This document shows, piece after piece, positions 16,461 to 25,425 of a stretch of 56,906 nucleotides of DNA. Source of the DNA: Myxococcales bacterium (GTDB taxonomy: Bacteria > Myxococcota_A > Polyangia > Palsa-1104 > JAEUJZ01); assembly GCA_016794505.1 (NCBI GenBank), contig JAEUJZ010000140.1, forward strand, positions 1 through 56,906, given 5' to 3'. The notes under the pieces are model-generated. The model did no database searches and was not told where the DNA came from. It saw nothing but the letters and a program-made list of their open reading frames with translations. Made by a program: the position numbers and the translations under genes. Position 1 is the first letter of the stretch. Each line of letters starts with the position of its first letter.

Positions 16461-17540
16461 ATGGTTCGTGGGTCCAGTCGAGACAGCGACGAGCTGCGCG
16501 ATGCGCTGTCGCGTCTATCGCCCATCGTGCAGCGCTACGACGACCACCTGAGCAAAGAGCGACGGCTGTCGCCACAGACGGTGCGCGCCTACCTCGGCGA
16601 TGTCCGAGCCTGGCTTTGGTTCTTGGCGCCGCGCCTCGACCGACCGATCGAGCTTTCCGATCTGAACCTGCGCTCGCTGCGTGCGTACCTAGCCAGCCGC
16701 CACGATCAAGACGACGCCGTGACGGTGACGCGGCGGTTGCAGTCGCTGCGCAGCTTCTGTGCCTTTCTGCGGCGCGAAAAGCTGATCGACGAGAACTTCG
16801 CGCGCTTGGTCCGTCCTAAGAAGACGGCGCAGCGCTTGCCTCGCTTTCTTTCTCCCGAGCAGGTTGCAGCGCTGCTCGATACCAAGAGCCCGGCGACTGT
16901 GTCCGGCGATGCGGCAAGCACGATCGTTGCTGCCGAAGCCCGCGATGTCGCGCTGCTAGAGCTGATTTATGGCGCCGGCCTGCGCGTCAGCGAAGCGGTG
17001 GCCCTGGATGTCTCGCAGGTGCTGCGCGGCGACGATGGTCTGCTGTCGGTGCGCGTGGTGTCGGGCAAGGGACGAAAAGATCGCCTGGTGCCAGCCGGGG
17101 AAAAGGCCGAGCAGGCGCTTTCTGAGTATCTGCCTGTGCGGCGTCAGCTCTGTCACCCGCGCACGGGTTTTTTCGACGAAGACGCGCTGTTTCTATCGCC
17201 GCGCGGCAAGCGCTTGGGTGTGCGGGATGTACGCCGCATCCTTCTGCGTCGGGCCCAGGCGACGGGTGTGCCTGCGGTCCATCCGCACGCGCTGCGGCAC
17301 AGCTACGCCACGCACCTTTTGGGATCGGGAGCCGATCTGCGATCGATCCAGCAGCTCTTGGGCCACAGCAACCTGTCAACGACGGCGCGCTATGCCCACG
17401 TCGATTTGCAGTATCTTTGGGACCAGTTTGCTCACCACCCTCGCGCGGGCCGCGTCGACTCGACGGAAAAGCCGCCCACCACAAGCCCGCGGCATGCGGC
17501 GGAAGCGGCGGGCCCTGGAAAGAAAGCCAAAGAAACATGA
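16461..17540 (+). CDS. xerC: Tyrosine recombinase XerC
   Basis: A 359-residue site-specific recombinase that resolves chromosome dimers at dif. The SAM-like N-terminal core-binding domain covers about 20-118. The catalytic domain has the full set: R175 (GAGLRVSE), K203 (SGKGRKDR), H276 and R279 (HPHALRHS), H302 (LLGHSNLSTT) and Y311. A disordered 30-residue tail is extra compared with most XerC. ATG 16461 gives the normal N-terminus; the frame is open further upstream inside ggt. Its stop overlaps the hslV start (ATGA), the common xerC-hslV-hslU order. That context, and the lack of any phage or element gene, argues for the housekeeping protein rather than an integrase. Confidence 0.92.
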   Translation: MVRGSSRDSDELRDALSRLSPIVQRYDDHLSKERRLSPQTVRAYLGDVRAWLWFLAPRLDRPIELSDLNLRSLRAYLASRHDQDDAVTVTRRLQSLRSFCAFLRREKLIDENFARLVRPKKTAQRLPRFLSPEQVAALLDTKSPATVSGDAASTIVAAEARDVALLELIYGAGLRVSEAVALDVSQVLRGDDGLLSVRVVSGKGRKDRLVPAGEKAEQALSEYLPVRRQLCHPRTGFFDEDALFLSPRGKRLGVRDVRRILLRRAQATGVPAVHPHALRHSYATHLLGSGADLRSIQQLLGHSNLSTTARYAHVDLQYLWDQFAHHPRAGRVDSTEKPPTTSPRHAAEAAGPGKKAKET

Positions 17541-18151
17541 GTCGGATCAGGAACTCCACACGCTCGCGCTTGGATGATCGCGAGCCGCTGGCCACGGCAC
17601 CGGATGAGCCCTCGCGGCCGCGTATTCGATCCACCACGGTGCTGTGTGTGCGACGGGGAACGCAGGTGGTGATGGCTGCAGATGGTCAAGTGACGCTGGG
17701 CAATATGGTGTTCAAAGCGAACGCGCGGAAAGTGCGGCGCATGGCCGAAGGGCGCATCCTCGGTGGCTTCGCGGGCAGCTCAGCCGATGGCTTGGCGCTG
17801 TTCGAGCGACTGGAAGCCAAGCTCAAGCAGCACGGGCAGCAGCTTGCGCGAGCCGCCGTCGAGCTCGCGAAGGACTGGCGCACCGATCGCATGCTGCGCC
17901 GCTTGGAAGCCATGCTCTTGGTCTGTGATCGCGAGCGCACGTTCGTGCTGTCGGGGACCGGCGATGTGCTAGAGCCCGACGGAGGCGCTGCCGCGATCGG
18001 CTCGGGGGGCGGCTATGCCATGGCGGCGGCGCGGGCGCTGCTCGACGCGACCGAGTTATCGGCGCGCGAGGTGGCTGAGCGCTCGCTGCGGCTGGCCGGC
18101 GAGCTGTGCATCTATACCAACACGCAGCTGGTATTCGAGGAGATCGCATGA
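17537..18151 (+). CDS. hslV: ATP-dependent protease proteolytic subunit HslV, with N-terminal extension
   Basis: A 204-residue threonine protease subunit that pairs with HslU. The catalytic core starts at STTVLCVRRG: T33 is the expected active-site Thr1, with D49 and K65 matching Asp17 and Lys33 of the mature enzyme. The GSGGGYAMAAARAL motif and the C-terminal EEIA fit the family. About 32 residues precede Thr33, while HslV usually has only Met or a few residues there. ATG 17537 overlaps the xerC stop, and I see no ATG, GTG or TTG nearer to Thr33 in frame except an ATT three codons before it. Either the prosegment is cleaved or initiation is unusual. The stop overlaps the hslU start. Confidence 0.92.
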   Translation: MSRIRNSTRSRLDDREPLATAPDEPSRPRIRSTTVLCVRRGTQVVMAADGQVTLGNMVFKANARKVRRMAEGRILGGFAGSSADGLALFERLEAKLKQHGQQLARAAVELAKDWRTDRMLRRLEAMLLVCDRERTFVLSGTGDVLEPDGGAAAIGSGGGYAMAAARALLDATELSAREVAERSLRLAGELCIYTNTQLVFEEIA

Positions 18152-19554
18152 GTGGATCTTCGGCCCTGACTCCCCGCGCTATCGTCGAAGAGCTCGATCG
18201 CTACATCGTGGGCCAGCACGCGGCCAAGCGCGCGGTTGCCATTGCGCTGCGCAATCGCTGGCGGCGGCAGCAGGTGGTCGGCCCGCTGCGCGACGAGATC
18301 ACCCCGAAAAACATCATCATGATCGGCCCAACCGGCGTCGGAAAGACCGAGATCGCGCGGCGGTTGGCGCGCTTGGTCGGAGCGCCATTTGTCAAAGTCG
18401 AAGCGAGCAAGTTCACCGAGGTCGGCTACGTCGGGCGCGATGTCGATTCGATGGTGCGCGATCTGATCGAGGTCAGCATCAAGCTGGTCAAAGACGAAGA
18501 GCAGGCCAAGGTTCGCGTCCGCGCGCAAGAGTCCGCAGAGGAGCGCCTGCTGGATATCTTGCTGCCGCCTGCGACGCGAAATGCTGGCGGCGTGCTCAGC
18601 CGCTCGGCGCCGGCTTCGGCCGTCGAGAGTCACAGCGATGGCGATCGGGGAAGCGAGGGCCACACGCGCGAAAAGCTGCGCGAGCTTTTGCGGGCCGGCA
18701 AGCTGAACGAGCGCGAAGTCGAGATCGATGTCACCGAGCAGCCCATGCCCGTGATGGAAGCGCTGGGCGGCAGCGGTCTGGAACACATCGGCATCGATCT
18801 TTCGCAGATGCAGAACCTCTTGGGCGGCAACCGGCGCAAGAAGCGCAAGGTGCGCATCCCCGATGCGCTGCACATCTTGTCGCAAGAAGAAGCGGCCAAG
18901 CTGATCGACATGGACAAGGTGCAGCGCGAAGCCGTTCATCGCGCTGAGCAGTCGGGCATCCTTTTTATCGACGAGATCGACAAGGTCGCAGGCGGCCATG
19001 GCTCAGGGGGTGGGCATGGGCCGGATGTCTCGCGCGAAGGCGTGCAGCGCGATCTCTTGCCGATTGTCGAGGGCTCGACGGTGACCACCAAGTATGGCCC
19101 GGTGCGCACGGATCACGTGTTGTTTATCGCGGCCGGTGCCTTTCATGTCAGCAAGCCCAGCGACCTGATCCCTGAGCTACAGGGCCGCTTCCCGATTCGC
19201 GTCGAGCTAGAGCCGCTGCGGCAAGAAGATCTGGTGCGCATCTTGACCGAGCCTGAGAACTCGCTGTGCCGTCAGTACGAAGCGCTGCTGTTGACCGAGG
19301 GCGTGCGCGTAAAGTGGCGCGAAGATGCCATCGCAGCGATCGCGCGGCTGGCGACGCAGGCCAACGAGATGATGGAAAACATCGGCGCGCGGCGTCTGCA
19401 GACGATCTTGGAGCGCGTGCTCGACGAGCTATCGTTTGAAGCGCCGGAGGTCGGTCGGCACGGCGAGTGGCAGGTCGAGATCACCGCCGACTATGTCGAA
19501 AAGCGGGTGGCCGGCGTGCTGTCGGATCCCGACCTGTCGAAGTACATCCTGTAA
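18148..19554 (+). CDS. hslU: ATP-dependent protease ATPase subunit HslU
   Basis: A 468-residue AAA+ unfoldase that feeds substrates to HslV. Walker A is GPTGVGKT (60-67), the substrate pore loop is GYVG (93-96), the I-domain covers about 110-240, and Walker B is ILFIDE (271-276). The C-terminus DPDLSKYIL is the segment that inserts into HslV and activates it. ATG 18148 overlaps the hslV stop and has GAGGAGA just upstream; a frame start 42 bases earlier lies within hslV and is not needed. The I-domain contains a Ser/Gly/Asp-rich stretch around 150-172 that looks like a flexible insertion. Third gene of the xerC-hslV-hslU operon. Confidence 0.95.
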   Translation: MSGSSALTPRAIVEELDRYIVGQHAAKRAVAIALRNRWRRQQVVGPLRDEITPKNIIMIGPTGVGKTEIARRLARLVGAPFVKVEASKFTEVGYVGRDVDSMVRDLIEVSIKLVKDEEQAKVRVRAQESAEERLLDILLPPATRNAGGVLSRSAPASAVESHSDGDRGSEGHTREKLRELLRAGKLNEREVEIDVTEQPMPVMEALGGSGLEHIGIDLSQMQNLLGGNRRKKRKVRIPDALHILSQEEAAKLIDMDKVQREAVHRAEQSGILFIDEIDKVAGGHGSGGGHGPDVSREGVQRDLLPIVEGSTVTTKYGPVRTDHVLFIAAGAFHVSKPSDLIPELQGRFPIRVELEPLRQEDLVRILTEPENSLCRQYEALLLTEGVRVKWREDAIAAIARLATQANEMMENIGARRLQTILERVLDELSFEAPEVGRHGEWQVEITADYVEKRVAGVLSDPDLSKYIL

Positions 19555-19556
19555 TC

Positions 19557-19580
19557 CCGCCGAAGTCCTTTGAGCGGCGG
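19557..19580 (+). terminator. Possible hairpin after hslU
   Basis: CCGCCG (19557-19562) can pair with CGGCGG (19575-19580) across a 12-base loop. There is no T-run after it, so it is a weak terminator candidate at the end of the operon. Confidence 0.25.
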
Positions 19581-19650
19581 TATGGGTGGCCGTCGACCGA
19601 CGCAATCCACGATGTTTTCCAAGTAGAATGAACGCGGAAAGGCGACTGCC

Positions 19651-21786
19651 ATGACTCTTTCGCGACTCCTGGTTCCTTTGCTCAGCGACGCTGCGCTGCG
19701 GCGCTCGTTGGGGCTTGGCTTGGCTTTGTGCGGCGTGCTGTGCGTACCCTTGCTGGCTGCGGCGCAGCCGGCCGGCGAGCCCAGCGCGCAGCCGACCCCG
19801 GCCCCAGCGTATCCACCGCCGGGCTACGCGCCCTATGGCGCGCCGGCTCCTGGCTATCCGCAGGCCCCAGCCCAGGGGGATCCATCGGCGCCGGGCGCGC
19901 AGCCAGGGCAAGCGGTGCCACCGGGCTATCCGCAGTATCCGGCCTATCCACCTGGTACTACGGGATACACTCAGCAATATCCCCAGCAATATCCGACACA
20001 GTATCCACCGCAGTATCAAAATCAGTATCCACCGCAGTATCCGTCGGGAGCGCAGCCCGCGTATCCCGGCTATCCGCCCGCGTATCCCGGCTATCCGCCC
20101 GCGGCTCCAGCACAGCCGGGCGTGCCTTCTTCTGCCCCGCCGCCGGCCGCGCCGGCTTCGCCGCCGCCTGCACCTGCCCCGACGACAGAGCCCGCCAAGC
20201 TGACGCTGACCGCGGGCAATGACGAGGCCAAGGCCGCCCTTGTTTCCTGCCTAGAGGCCGTCGAGAACTATCGCAGCGAACAGGCTCGCGCCCGCTGCGG
20301 CGATGCCCTGGCCAAGGACTCGCAGCTTGCGCTGGCGCAGGTGCTGCTGGCGCAGGTGGCGCCGAATGCTGCGGCGGCAAAGAAGCGCATCAGCGAAGCC
20401 AACGACACACTCGCCCGTCGGCCACTGCCCGAGCTAGAGCGCCTGTTTGCCGAGGCGCTTCTGGCTCAGCTTGAAGATCGGCGGCCGGCCGTGCTGGCGG
20501 CACTGGATGCCCTGGTTGCCAGCCTGCCGACGGAAAAGCGCGCGTATCACTATCGCGGGCTGTGGCGCTATCGCACGGGTCAGCTCGATGCCGCGCAGGC
20601 CGACTTTGAAAAAGCCACTCAGCTCGACGGCAAGTTTGGTCCGTCGTGGAACGCGCTGGGCCACCTGAACCTGCGTCGCGACAAGCTGGACGACGCGCAG
20701 AAGGCCTTCGAAAAATACGTCGAGGCGGCGCCCAAGGAAGCCAACGCCCACGACTCGCTTTCGAGCTTGCACCTGCGCCGCGGCAGCTTGGGACCGGCGG
20801 TTGAGCATGCGCGCAAGGCGCTTGAGCTCGACGGAAAGTTTCTGAAAGCCAACCTGCGACTGGGCGATGCGCTGCTGTTCCAGGGCAATCCCGTGGCGGC
20901 CCGTCGTGCCTATGCCGCGCTTTCGGCGTCTGCCGATCCCAGCGAGCACCACGAAGGGGCGATGCGCAGCGCTCGCAGCCACTTGTTTGAAGCGGTCGGT
21001 GTGCCGGCGACGCGCCTGTTTCAGAACGCGGAAAAAGAGCTGCAAGCCGAAGCCGACCTCGCCAAAAAGCTCGACCGCGCAGCGGATCAGCTGCACGCGC
21101 TGATCGAGCTTGCGCGCCTGCAGCTAGAGCGCGGGGCCTTGGGCGATGCGGGCCACTCGATCCACTCGGCGCGCGAGCTTTTTAACAACAACGGCAAGAG
21201 CTCGACGGCAGCGGGCGAGAAGAAGACCGACAAGCCCGAGACGGAAGCCGACAAGGCAGCCGAAAAGGCGGCGCCCACGCTAAGCGCCGAGGAGCGACAG
21301 CGCTATCAAGCCGAGCTCATGGTCTTGCGGGCTCTTTTGCTTGGCAGCGTCGGAGAGTCAGCGCTCGCAGAAGAGCGCGCCGATGAGCTAGAGAAGCTGT
21401 TCCGCGGGCCGCTGGGCATGTCGCGGGCGCGTGAGCTACGCGGCGACTTGGCGGCACGCAGCGGGGATCGCGAAGGCGTGGTGAAGCTGCTCGACCCGAC
21501 GGTGACCAGCGACAGCGGCAAGGCCAGCGTGGCGAGCCTGCGGCCGCTTTCACGCTTGGCCTTGGCGTTTGCTTTGGGCGGCGGCAAGCCGGGCGAGCAG
21601 CTCGACACGGCGCGGGCCCGCACGCTGATGGACGACTTGGCGAAGCGCAACATCAACGATCTCGAAGGCGCTCTGACGCGCGGACGGGCGCGAGCGTGGC
21701 TCAAGCAGAACCCGCCAGACAAAGCGGACAAAGCGGACAAAGCGGACAAAGCGGACAAGGCAGACAAGGCAGACAAAGCGCCATGA
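19651..21786 (+). CDS. Secreted TPR protein with Pro/Tyr-rich N-terminal region
   Basis: A 711-residue exported protein. A signal peptide ends near LLAAAQ (residue 39). Residues 40-180 are Pro/Tyr/Gln/Ala-rich with repeated YPPQYP and YPGYPP units. From about 185 to 470 there are tetratricopeptide helices (for example YHYRGLWRYRTGQLDAAQAD and NALGHLNLRRDKLDDAQ); the rest is helical with a further TPR-like block. The C-terminus is built from seven DKA tripeptides encoded by a 9-base tandem repeat. TPRs scaffold protein complexes; the partner is unknown. Its stop overlaps the start of the beta-propeller gene (ATGA), so the two are translationally coupled. Confidence 0.75.
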   Translation: MTLSRLLVPLLSDAALRRSLGLGLALCGVLCVPLLAAAQPAGEPSAQPTPAPAYPPPGYAPYGAPAPGYPQAPAQGDPSAPGAQPGQAVPPGYPQYPAYPPGTTGYTQQYPQQYPTQYPPQYQNQYPPQYPSGAQPAYPGYPPAYPGYPPAAPAQPGVPSSAPPPAAPASPPPAPAPTTEPAKLTLTAGNDEAKAALVSCLEAVENYRSEQARARCGDALAKDSQLALAQVLLAQVAPNAAAAKKRISEANDTLARRPLPELERLFAEALLAQLEDRRPAVLAALDALVASLPTEKRAYHYRGLWRYRTGQLDAAQADFEKATQLDGKFGPSWNALGHLNLRRDKLDDAQKAFEKYVEAAPKEANAHDSLSSLHLRRGSLGPAVEHARKALELDGKFLKANLRLGDALLFQGNPVAARRAYAALSASADPSEHHEGAMRSARSHLFEAVGVPATRLFQNAEKELQAEADLAKKLDRAADQLHALIELARLQLERGALGDAGHSIHSARELFNNNGKSSTAAGEKKTDKPETEADKAAEKAAPTLSAEERQRYQAELMVLRALLLGSVGESALAEERADELEKLFRGPLGMSRARELRGDLAARSGDREGVVKLLDPTVTSDSGKASVASLRPLSRLALAFALGGGKPGEQLDTARARTLMDDLAKRNINDLEGALTRGRARAWLKQNPPDKADKADKADKADKADKADKAP
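21718..21780 (+). repeat. Seven copies of a 9-base coding repeat
   Basis: Unit gacaaagcg, copies 5 and 6 being gacaaggca. It encodes seven Asp-Lys-Ala triplets at the end of the TPR protein. Copy number is likely to vary between strains. Confidence 0.9.
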
Positions 21787-22949
21787 AGTGGCTCGGGCGC
21801 GGACTGCTGTGGTTTTGCCTTCTGCTGACGCTGCTGCTGGTGGGCTTTAAGGCCCGCTTTGGGGGGGCGCTCAAGCCCTTCCCCGACCTGCGCACGCCGC
21901 CGATTCTATCGACGGAAGAAGCGGATCGGCGGCTCGAAGTCGTGGCTAGCTTGCCCGAAGCACCGGGGAACGTCGCGGTGTCGGGAAACGGTCGGATTTT
22001 TTTCACCTTCCATCCCGAAGGTCGCCCCGAAGGCACCAAAGTGGCCGAGCTTGTCGCGGGCCAGCCCGTCGCGTTTCCCAAAGCTGAGCTGCAGTCGGCG
22101 GGGGCAGCGGGGCAGCCCTTTTTCGATACGCCGCTGGGCCTGCGCATCGACGGTCAGGATCGGCTGTGGATCATCGACCATGGCTTTCATGGTCTGCGGC
22201 AGCCGCGGCTTATGGCCTTCGATCTAAAGACCGGTGCGCTCGTGCATCGCCACGACTTCTCACCGTCGGTGGCGGGCATCGGTTCGTTCTTTCAGGATCT
22301 GGCTGTCGCGGCCGATGGCAGCTTCGTGTACATCGCAGATGCCAGCATCCTTTCGGGGCGGCCGGCGCTGGTGGTCTATGACGTGGCGCGGGGCGTGGCC
22401 GTGCGTCGCTTGGAACGCCACGAGTCGGTCAGCGATGAGCCGTACTTGGTGCGAGCCAAAGGCAAGCCGCTGCGCTTGCTGGGAGGCTTGTTCAACGTGC
22501 ATGTGGCCGTCGATTCCATCGCGCTCGACCGGCGCGGCGAGTGGCTGTACTTCGGGCCGATGGCCAAGGACAGCCTGTATCGCGTGCGCGCTTCGGACCT
22601 GCGCAGCGCCAGCCAGGGCGAGGTCGAGCTAGGTACTCGGGTCGAGCGCTTCGCGAGGAAAGTACAGACCGATGGCATCTCGACGGACAGCGACGGAAAC
22701 GTCTATCTGACCGACATCGAACACGGAGGCCTGGCCCGCGTCAGCCCCGACGGCACGCTGCAGACGCTGTTTCATTCGTCGCGCATTCGCTGGGCCGACG
22801 GGCTGTCGTTTGGGCCCGACGGCTACCTGTACATTGCCGACAGCAACCTGGGCGAGCTCATGATGCAGTCGCGTGGCCATATGCAGAAGCAGGCACCGTA
22901 CTTCCTCTATCGCATCCGGCTCGGCGTCGTCGCTCCTGCGGGTCAGTAG
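21783..22949 (+). CDS. Major royal jelly/yellow-like six-bladed beta-propeller protein
   Basis: A 388-residue protein with an N-terminal anchor or signal helix (about 6-23). The body matches the MRJP/yellow family: an LEVVASLPEAPGNVAVSG first blade, PLGLRIDGQDRLWIIDHG, a FFQDLAVAADGSFVYIAD segment, and VQTDGISTDSDGNVYLTD followed by GLSFGPDGYLYIAD. In bacteria such proteins are of unproven function; related propellers bind small aromatic compounds or act as lactonases. ATG 21783 overlaps the TPR gene's stop. The last 7 bases overlap the convergent MBL hydrolase gene. Confidence 0.8.
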   Translation: MKWLGRGLLWFCLLLTLLLVGFKARFGGALKPFPDLRTPPILSTEEADRRLEVVASLPEAPGNVAVSGNGRIFFTFHPEGRPEGTKVAELVAGQPVAFPKAELQSAGAAGQPFFDTPLGLRIDGQDRLWIIDHGFHGLRQPRLMAFDLKTGALVHRHDFSPSVAGIGSFFQDLAVAADGSFVYIADASILSGRPALVVYDVARGVAVRRLERHESVSDEPYLVRAKGKPLRLLGGLFNVHVAVDSIALDRRGEWLYFGPMAKDSLYRVRASDLRSASQGEVELGTRVERFARKVQTDGISTDSDGNVYLTDIEHGGLARVSPDGTLQTLFHSSRIRWADGLSFGPDGYLYIADSNLGELMMQSRGHMQKQAPYFLYRIRLGVVAPAGQ

Positions 22950-23824
22950 GCTCGACGCGGCGACCACAGACCTGGCGCGGCTTCTTCGGCGTACCCTTCA
23001 TCGCGCAGCTTGTACAGGTGAGCCAAGATCGCCCGCGCAGCCAGAAAGCGGTCGACATCTGGTTTGTCGTCATACGCAAGCGGCACCAGATCCAAGAGCG
23101 AGGCCGTGCCCCGCGAGAGCGCAGCCATGACTTTTTCTTCGCGCATCGCTCGATGCTGGATGTATGCCGCAAGCAGGGCAGCACCCGGCGCGACCGAGGC
23201 ACCATGCGCTGGCCACAGGCGTAGCTCGTCTTCGTGGGCCAGCGTCTGCAGCCGTCGCAGCGATTGGATGTAAAGCCGCATGTCGCCGCCGTCGGTGGTT
23301 TCGATCAGGATGGTGCCGATCGAGGCCGCCATGTCGCCGATGATCAAGCTGCGACTGGCGCGGTCGAGCAGGCAGACGTGGCCGGCAGCGTGTCCAGGGG
23401 TGTGCAGCACGCGCAGGCCCTGTGGCGCAAACGGCAACACATCGCCTTCGTCGAGCAGCCGATCGACCGACTGCCCTAGTGGATGCAGGTGCTGCGCCGT
23501 CACGGCATGGGCATACACCGGCACATCCAAGCGCCGTCGCAGCAGCGACAGGCCCGAGGTATGGTCGAAGTGATGGTGGGACAGCAGGATGCCGCGGACA
23601 CGGTGGCCCTCGTCGGCAAGTTCATCCAGCACGGCCAGCGCTCGCTGGTTTTCGGCCTCGTCCGGGGTGCCCGGATCGACGAGCAGAAGCTCGCCGTGGC
23701 CGATGACGTACAGGTTGGTGTGCTGCGCGGGCGGCAGCGTGGGTGAGCTTAGGGGCAGACGGCGCAGCCAGGGATGCTGCGGCAGCGACTCTGGCTGGTC
23801 AGCGCGGGCAATCACGGTGTGCAT
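22943..23824 (-). CDS. MBL-fold metal-dependent hydrolase, LACTB2-like
   Basis: A 293-residue metallo-beta-lactamase-fold hydrolase. It has the metal motif SHHHFDHTSG (about 81-90), a THETPGHAAGH-like element written here as HTPGHAAGH, IIGDMAA with the bridging Asp, and a WPAHG last ligand. The C-terminal 70 residues are a winged-helix-like domain with HRAMREEKVMAAL, as in human LACTB2 and related glyoxalase II-like or endoribonuclease-like enzymes. The substrate is unknown. Convergent with the propeller gene by 7 bases. Confidence 0.85.
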   Translation of the reverse strand: MHTVIARADQPESLPQHPWLRRLPLSSPTLPPAQHTNLYVIGHGELLLVDPGTPDEAENQRALAVLDELADEGHRVRGILLSHHHFDHTSGLSLLRRRLDVPVYAHAVTAQHLHPLGQSVDRLLDEGDVLPFAPQGLRVLHTPGHAAGHVCLLDRASRSLIIGDMAASIGTILIETTDGGDMRLYIQSLRRLQTLAHEDELRLWPAHGASVAPGAALLAAYIQHRAMREEKVMAALSRGTASLLDLVPLAYDDKPDVDRFLAARAILAHLYKLRDEGYAEEAAPGLWSPRRAY

Positions 23825-23979
23825 CCGGCGATTCCTTCACGGGGCTCCTTGGGCAGGCTGCGTCACTGTGCCACAGCGAAGATCGCTAGAGATCTCAACA
23901 GATTCGGCGACATCGAACAATGGCCTAGACCCGGCGAAAGACAGCGATAAACTAACGATGAAGAGGCTTCTTCGTCGCT

Positions 23980-24285
23980 ATGGTCAACGTCACGGCGCGC
24001 AAGATTCGGGACCACAGCCGGGATCGCTCAAGCAGCGGAGCCGTCGCCATCAGCGCGACCGCATCGGCGGGTCTGGGCCGCGTCTATCACGGGCTTCTGG
24101 TCAGCTATCCCAGCGTCGGGCGCGGCATGGTGATCTTTCGCGATCCCAATGGTCACCGCATGGTGACGACGCCTGTGCGACGGATTCTTAAGGACCCGGA
24201 CGATGAGACGCTGTACGTCGAGACGGAAAACAGCGTCTATCGTCTGACCTTCCATCAGCGCGAGCCGCTGGCCGCGGCCTGCTGA
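23980..24285 (+). CDS. Small conserved-looking protein of unknown function
   Basis: A 101-residue protein that I do not recognise. The N-terminal 35 residues are polar and probably flexible. The rest (GLLVSYPSVGRGMVIFRD ... RMVTTPVRRILKD ... TLYVETENSVYRLTF) looks like a small all-beta domain. ATG 23980 is preceded by a distant GAAGAGG. Its last 31 bases overlap the convergent PotD-like gene. Codon use is like the neighbours, which supports a real gene. Confidence 0.5.
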   Translation: MVNVTARKIRDHSRDRSSSGAVAISATASAGLGRVYHGLLVSYPSVGRGMVIFRDPNGHRMVTTPVRRILKDPDDETLYVETENSVYRLTFHQREPLAAAC

Positions 24286-25397
24286 GCCGCCAGCGCATCT
24301 TTCAAGGTCTTCCAGACCTGCTGATAGTGCGTGTCCGCGCTGCCGACGTCGCGCAGCACTTCATAGCTGCGGCTGCGACTGGCAAGCCCCTCGAAAAGAC
24401 CCCACATCCAGCGCGCCTCGGGACGCAGCATGGCCCGCGCTTCCTGATTGGCCAGCGCCAGCATGCGGGCGTTTGTGATCTCGGCCGCTGTGTACGGATC
24501 GAGCAGGTGATTGATGAAGGCAAACGCGACATCGGCCTGCTGACTGCTGCCCAGCACGCAGGCGTAGTCGACATAGAACAGCGTGCCTTCGCGCGGCACC
24601 ACGAAGCGCACGTCGGGATCGCGGTTTCTCAACTCGAAGATCTCAGTCGACCAAGCCAGCGACATGCGCACGCTGCGGTTGGCCAGTGACTGCGCGGGAT
24701 CGTCGACGTAGTCCTTTACGCGCGGTAGCTGTCGCAAGAGCAGCTGCTTGGCCGCTTCCAGATCTTCCGGTTTCTTGCTGCTGGGTGAGCGACCGAGCAG
24801 CTTGAGCGCCATCCCAATCGTCGCCCGTGGGTCATCGGGCATGACGACGCGCGGCCCCTTTTCGGCGAACAGCGCGGCCAGATCCGGCTCGCGAGCGACA
24901 TCGATACCATCGACGAGCACGCCCAGCCCAAGCATGGTCCAGATGTACGGGACACAGTGACGCAGCCCGGCGTCAAAGGGAGGGTTGCGCATGACCGCCG
25001 GAACGTGGCCGATGTTGGGCACTCGCTCGCGAATCATCGGCTTGAGCTTGTGCGCCAAGATCAGCGTCTCGACGGCGTAGCTCGACGGGAAGACGACATC
25101 CGCGACCTCGCCTTGCGCAAGGCGCGTCAGCATCTCTTCGTTGGTCTGGTAGGTCTTTAGGATGACCTTGTTCCCGGTCTTGGCCTCGAAGGCGGCCACC
25201 GTCTCAGGCACAAAGTAGTCTTTGAACGAATAGACGTGCAGCGTCTGACCACTCGGCAGCGGCGGCACGATGTACTGCTGCGACGGCGGCTTGCTGCAGT
25301 CTAGGCTGCACAAGCAGGTCAAAAAGAGCGCAGGCAGCCACCGCGACGTGGTCCGGGGGGGCCCTGAGCTTGGCTGCGCGCGGGTCGGCTCGATCAC
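24255..25397 (-). CDS. PotD-like ABC transporter substrate-binding protein (orphan)
   Basis: A 380-residue periplasmic binding protein of the spermidine/putrescine type. After a hydrophobic leader (about 18-31, ending in a Cys-containing segment that is not a textbook lipobox) comes LHVYSFKDYFVPETV, the usual first strand and helix, then VADVVFPSSYAVETLI, MLGLGVLVD, RMSLAWSTEI and FAFINHLLDP, all in family order. No permease or ATPase gene lies nearby. The start is uncertain: GTG 25397 or GTG 25415 on this strand, neither with a clear ribosome binding site; the frame is open further upstream inside deoC. It follows deoC by about 28 bases and is probably in the same transcript. Confidence 0.8.
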   Translation of the reverse strand: MIEPTRAQPSSGPPRTTSRWLPALFLTCLCSLDCSKPPSQQYIVPPLPSGQTLHVYSFKDYFVPETVAAFEAKTGNKVILKTYQTNEEMLTRLAQGEVADVVFPSSYAVETLILAHKLKPMIRERVPNIGHVPAVMRNPPFDAGLRHCVPYIWTMLGLGVLVDGIDVAREPDLAALFAEKGPRVVMPDDPRATIGMALKLLGRSPSSKKPEDLEAAKQLLLRQLPRVKDYVDDPAQSLANRSVRMSLAWSTEIFELRNRDPDVRFVVPREGTLFYVDYACVLGSSQQADVAFAFINHLLDPYTAAEITNARMLALANQEARAMLRPEARWMWGLFEGLASRSRSYEVLRDVGSADTHYQQVWKTLKDALAAQQAAASGSR

Positions 25398-25425
25398 TAA
25401 AGAGGAGCTTGCCACAGAGGCAGCA

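Noticed and set aside
16461..17540. XerC as an integrase of a mobile element
   Set aside because: It is in the usual xerC-hslV-hslU order with no element genes, direct repeats or tRNA nearby.
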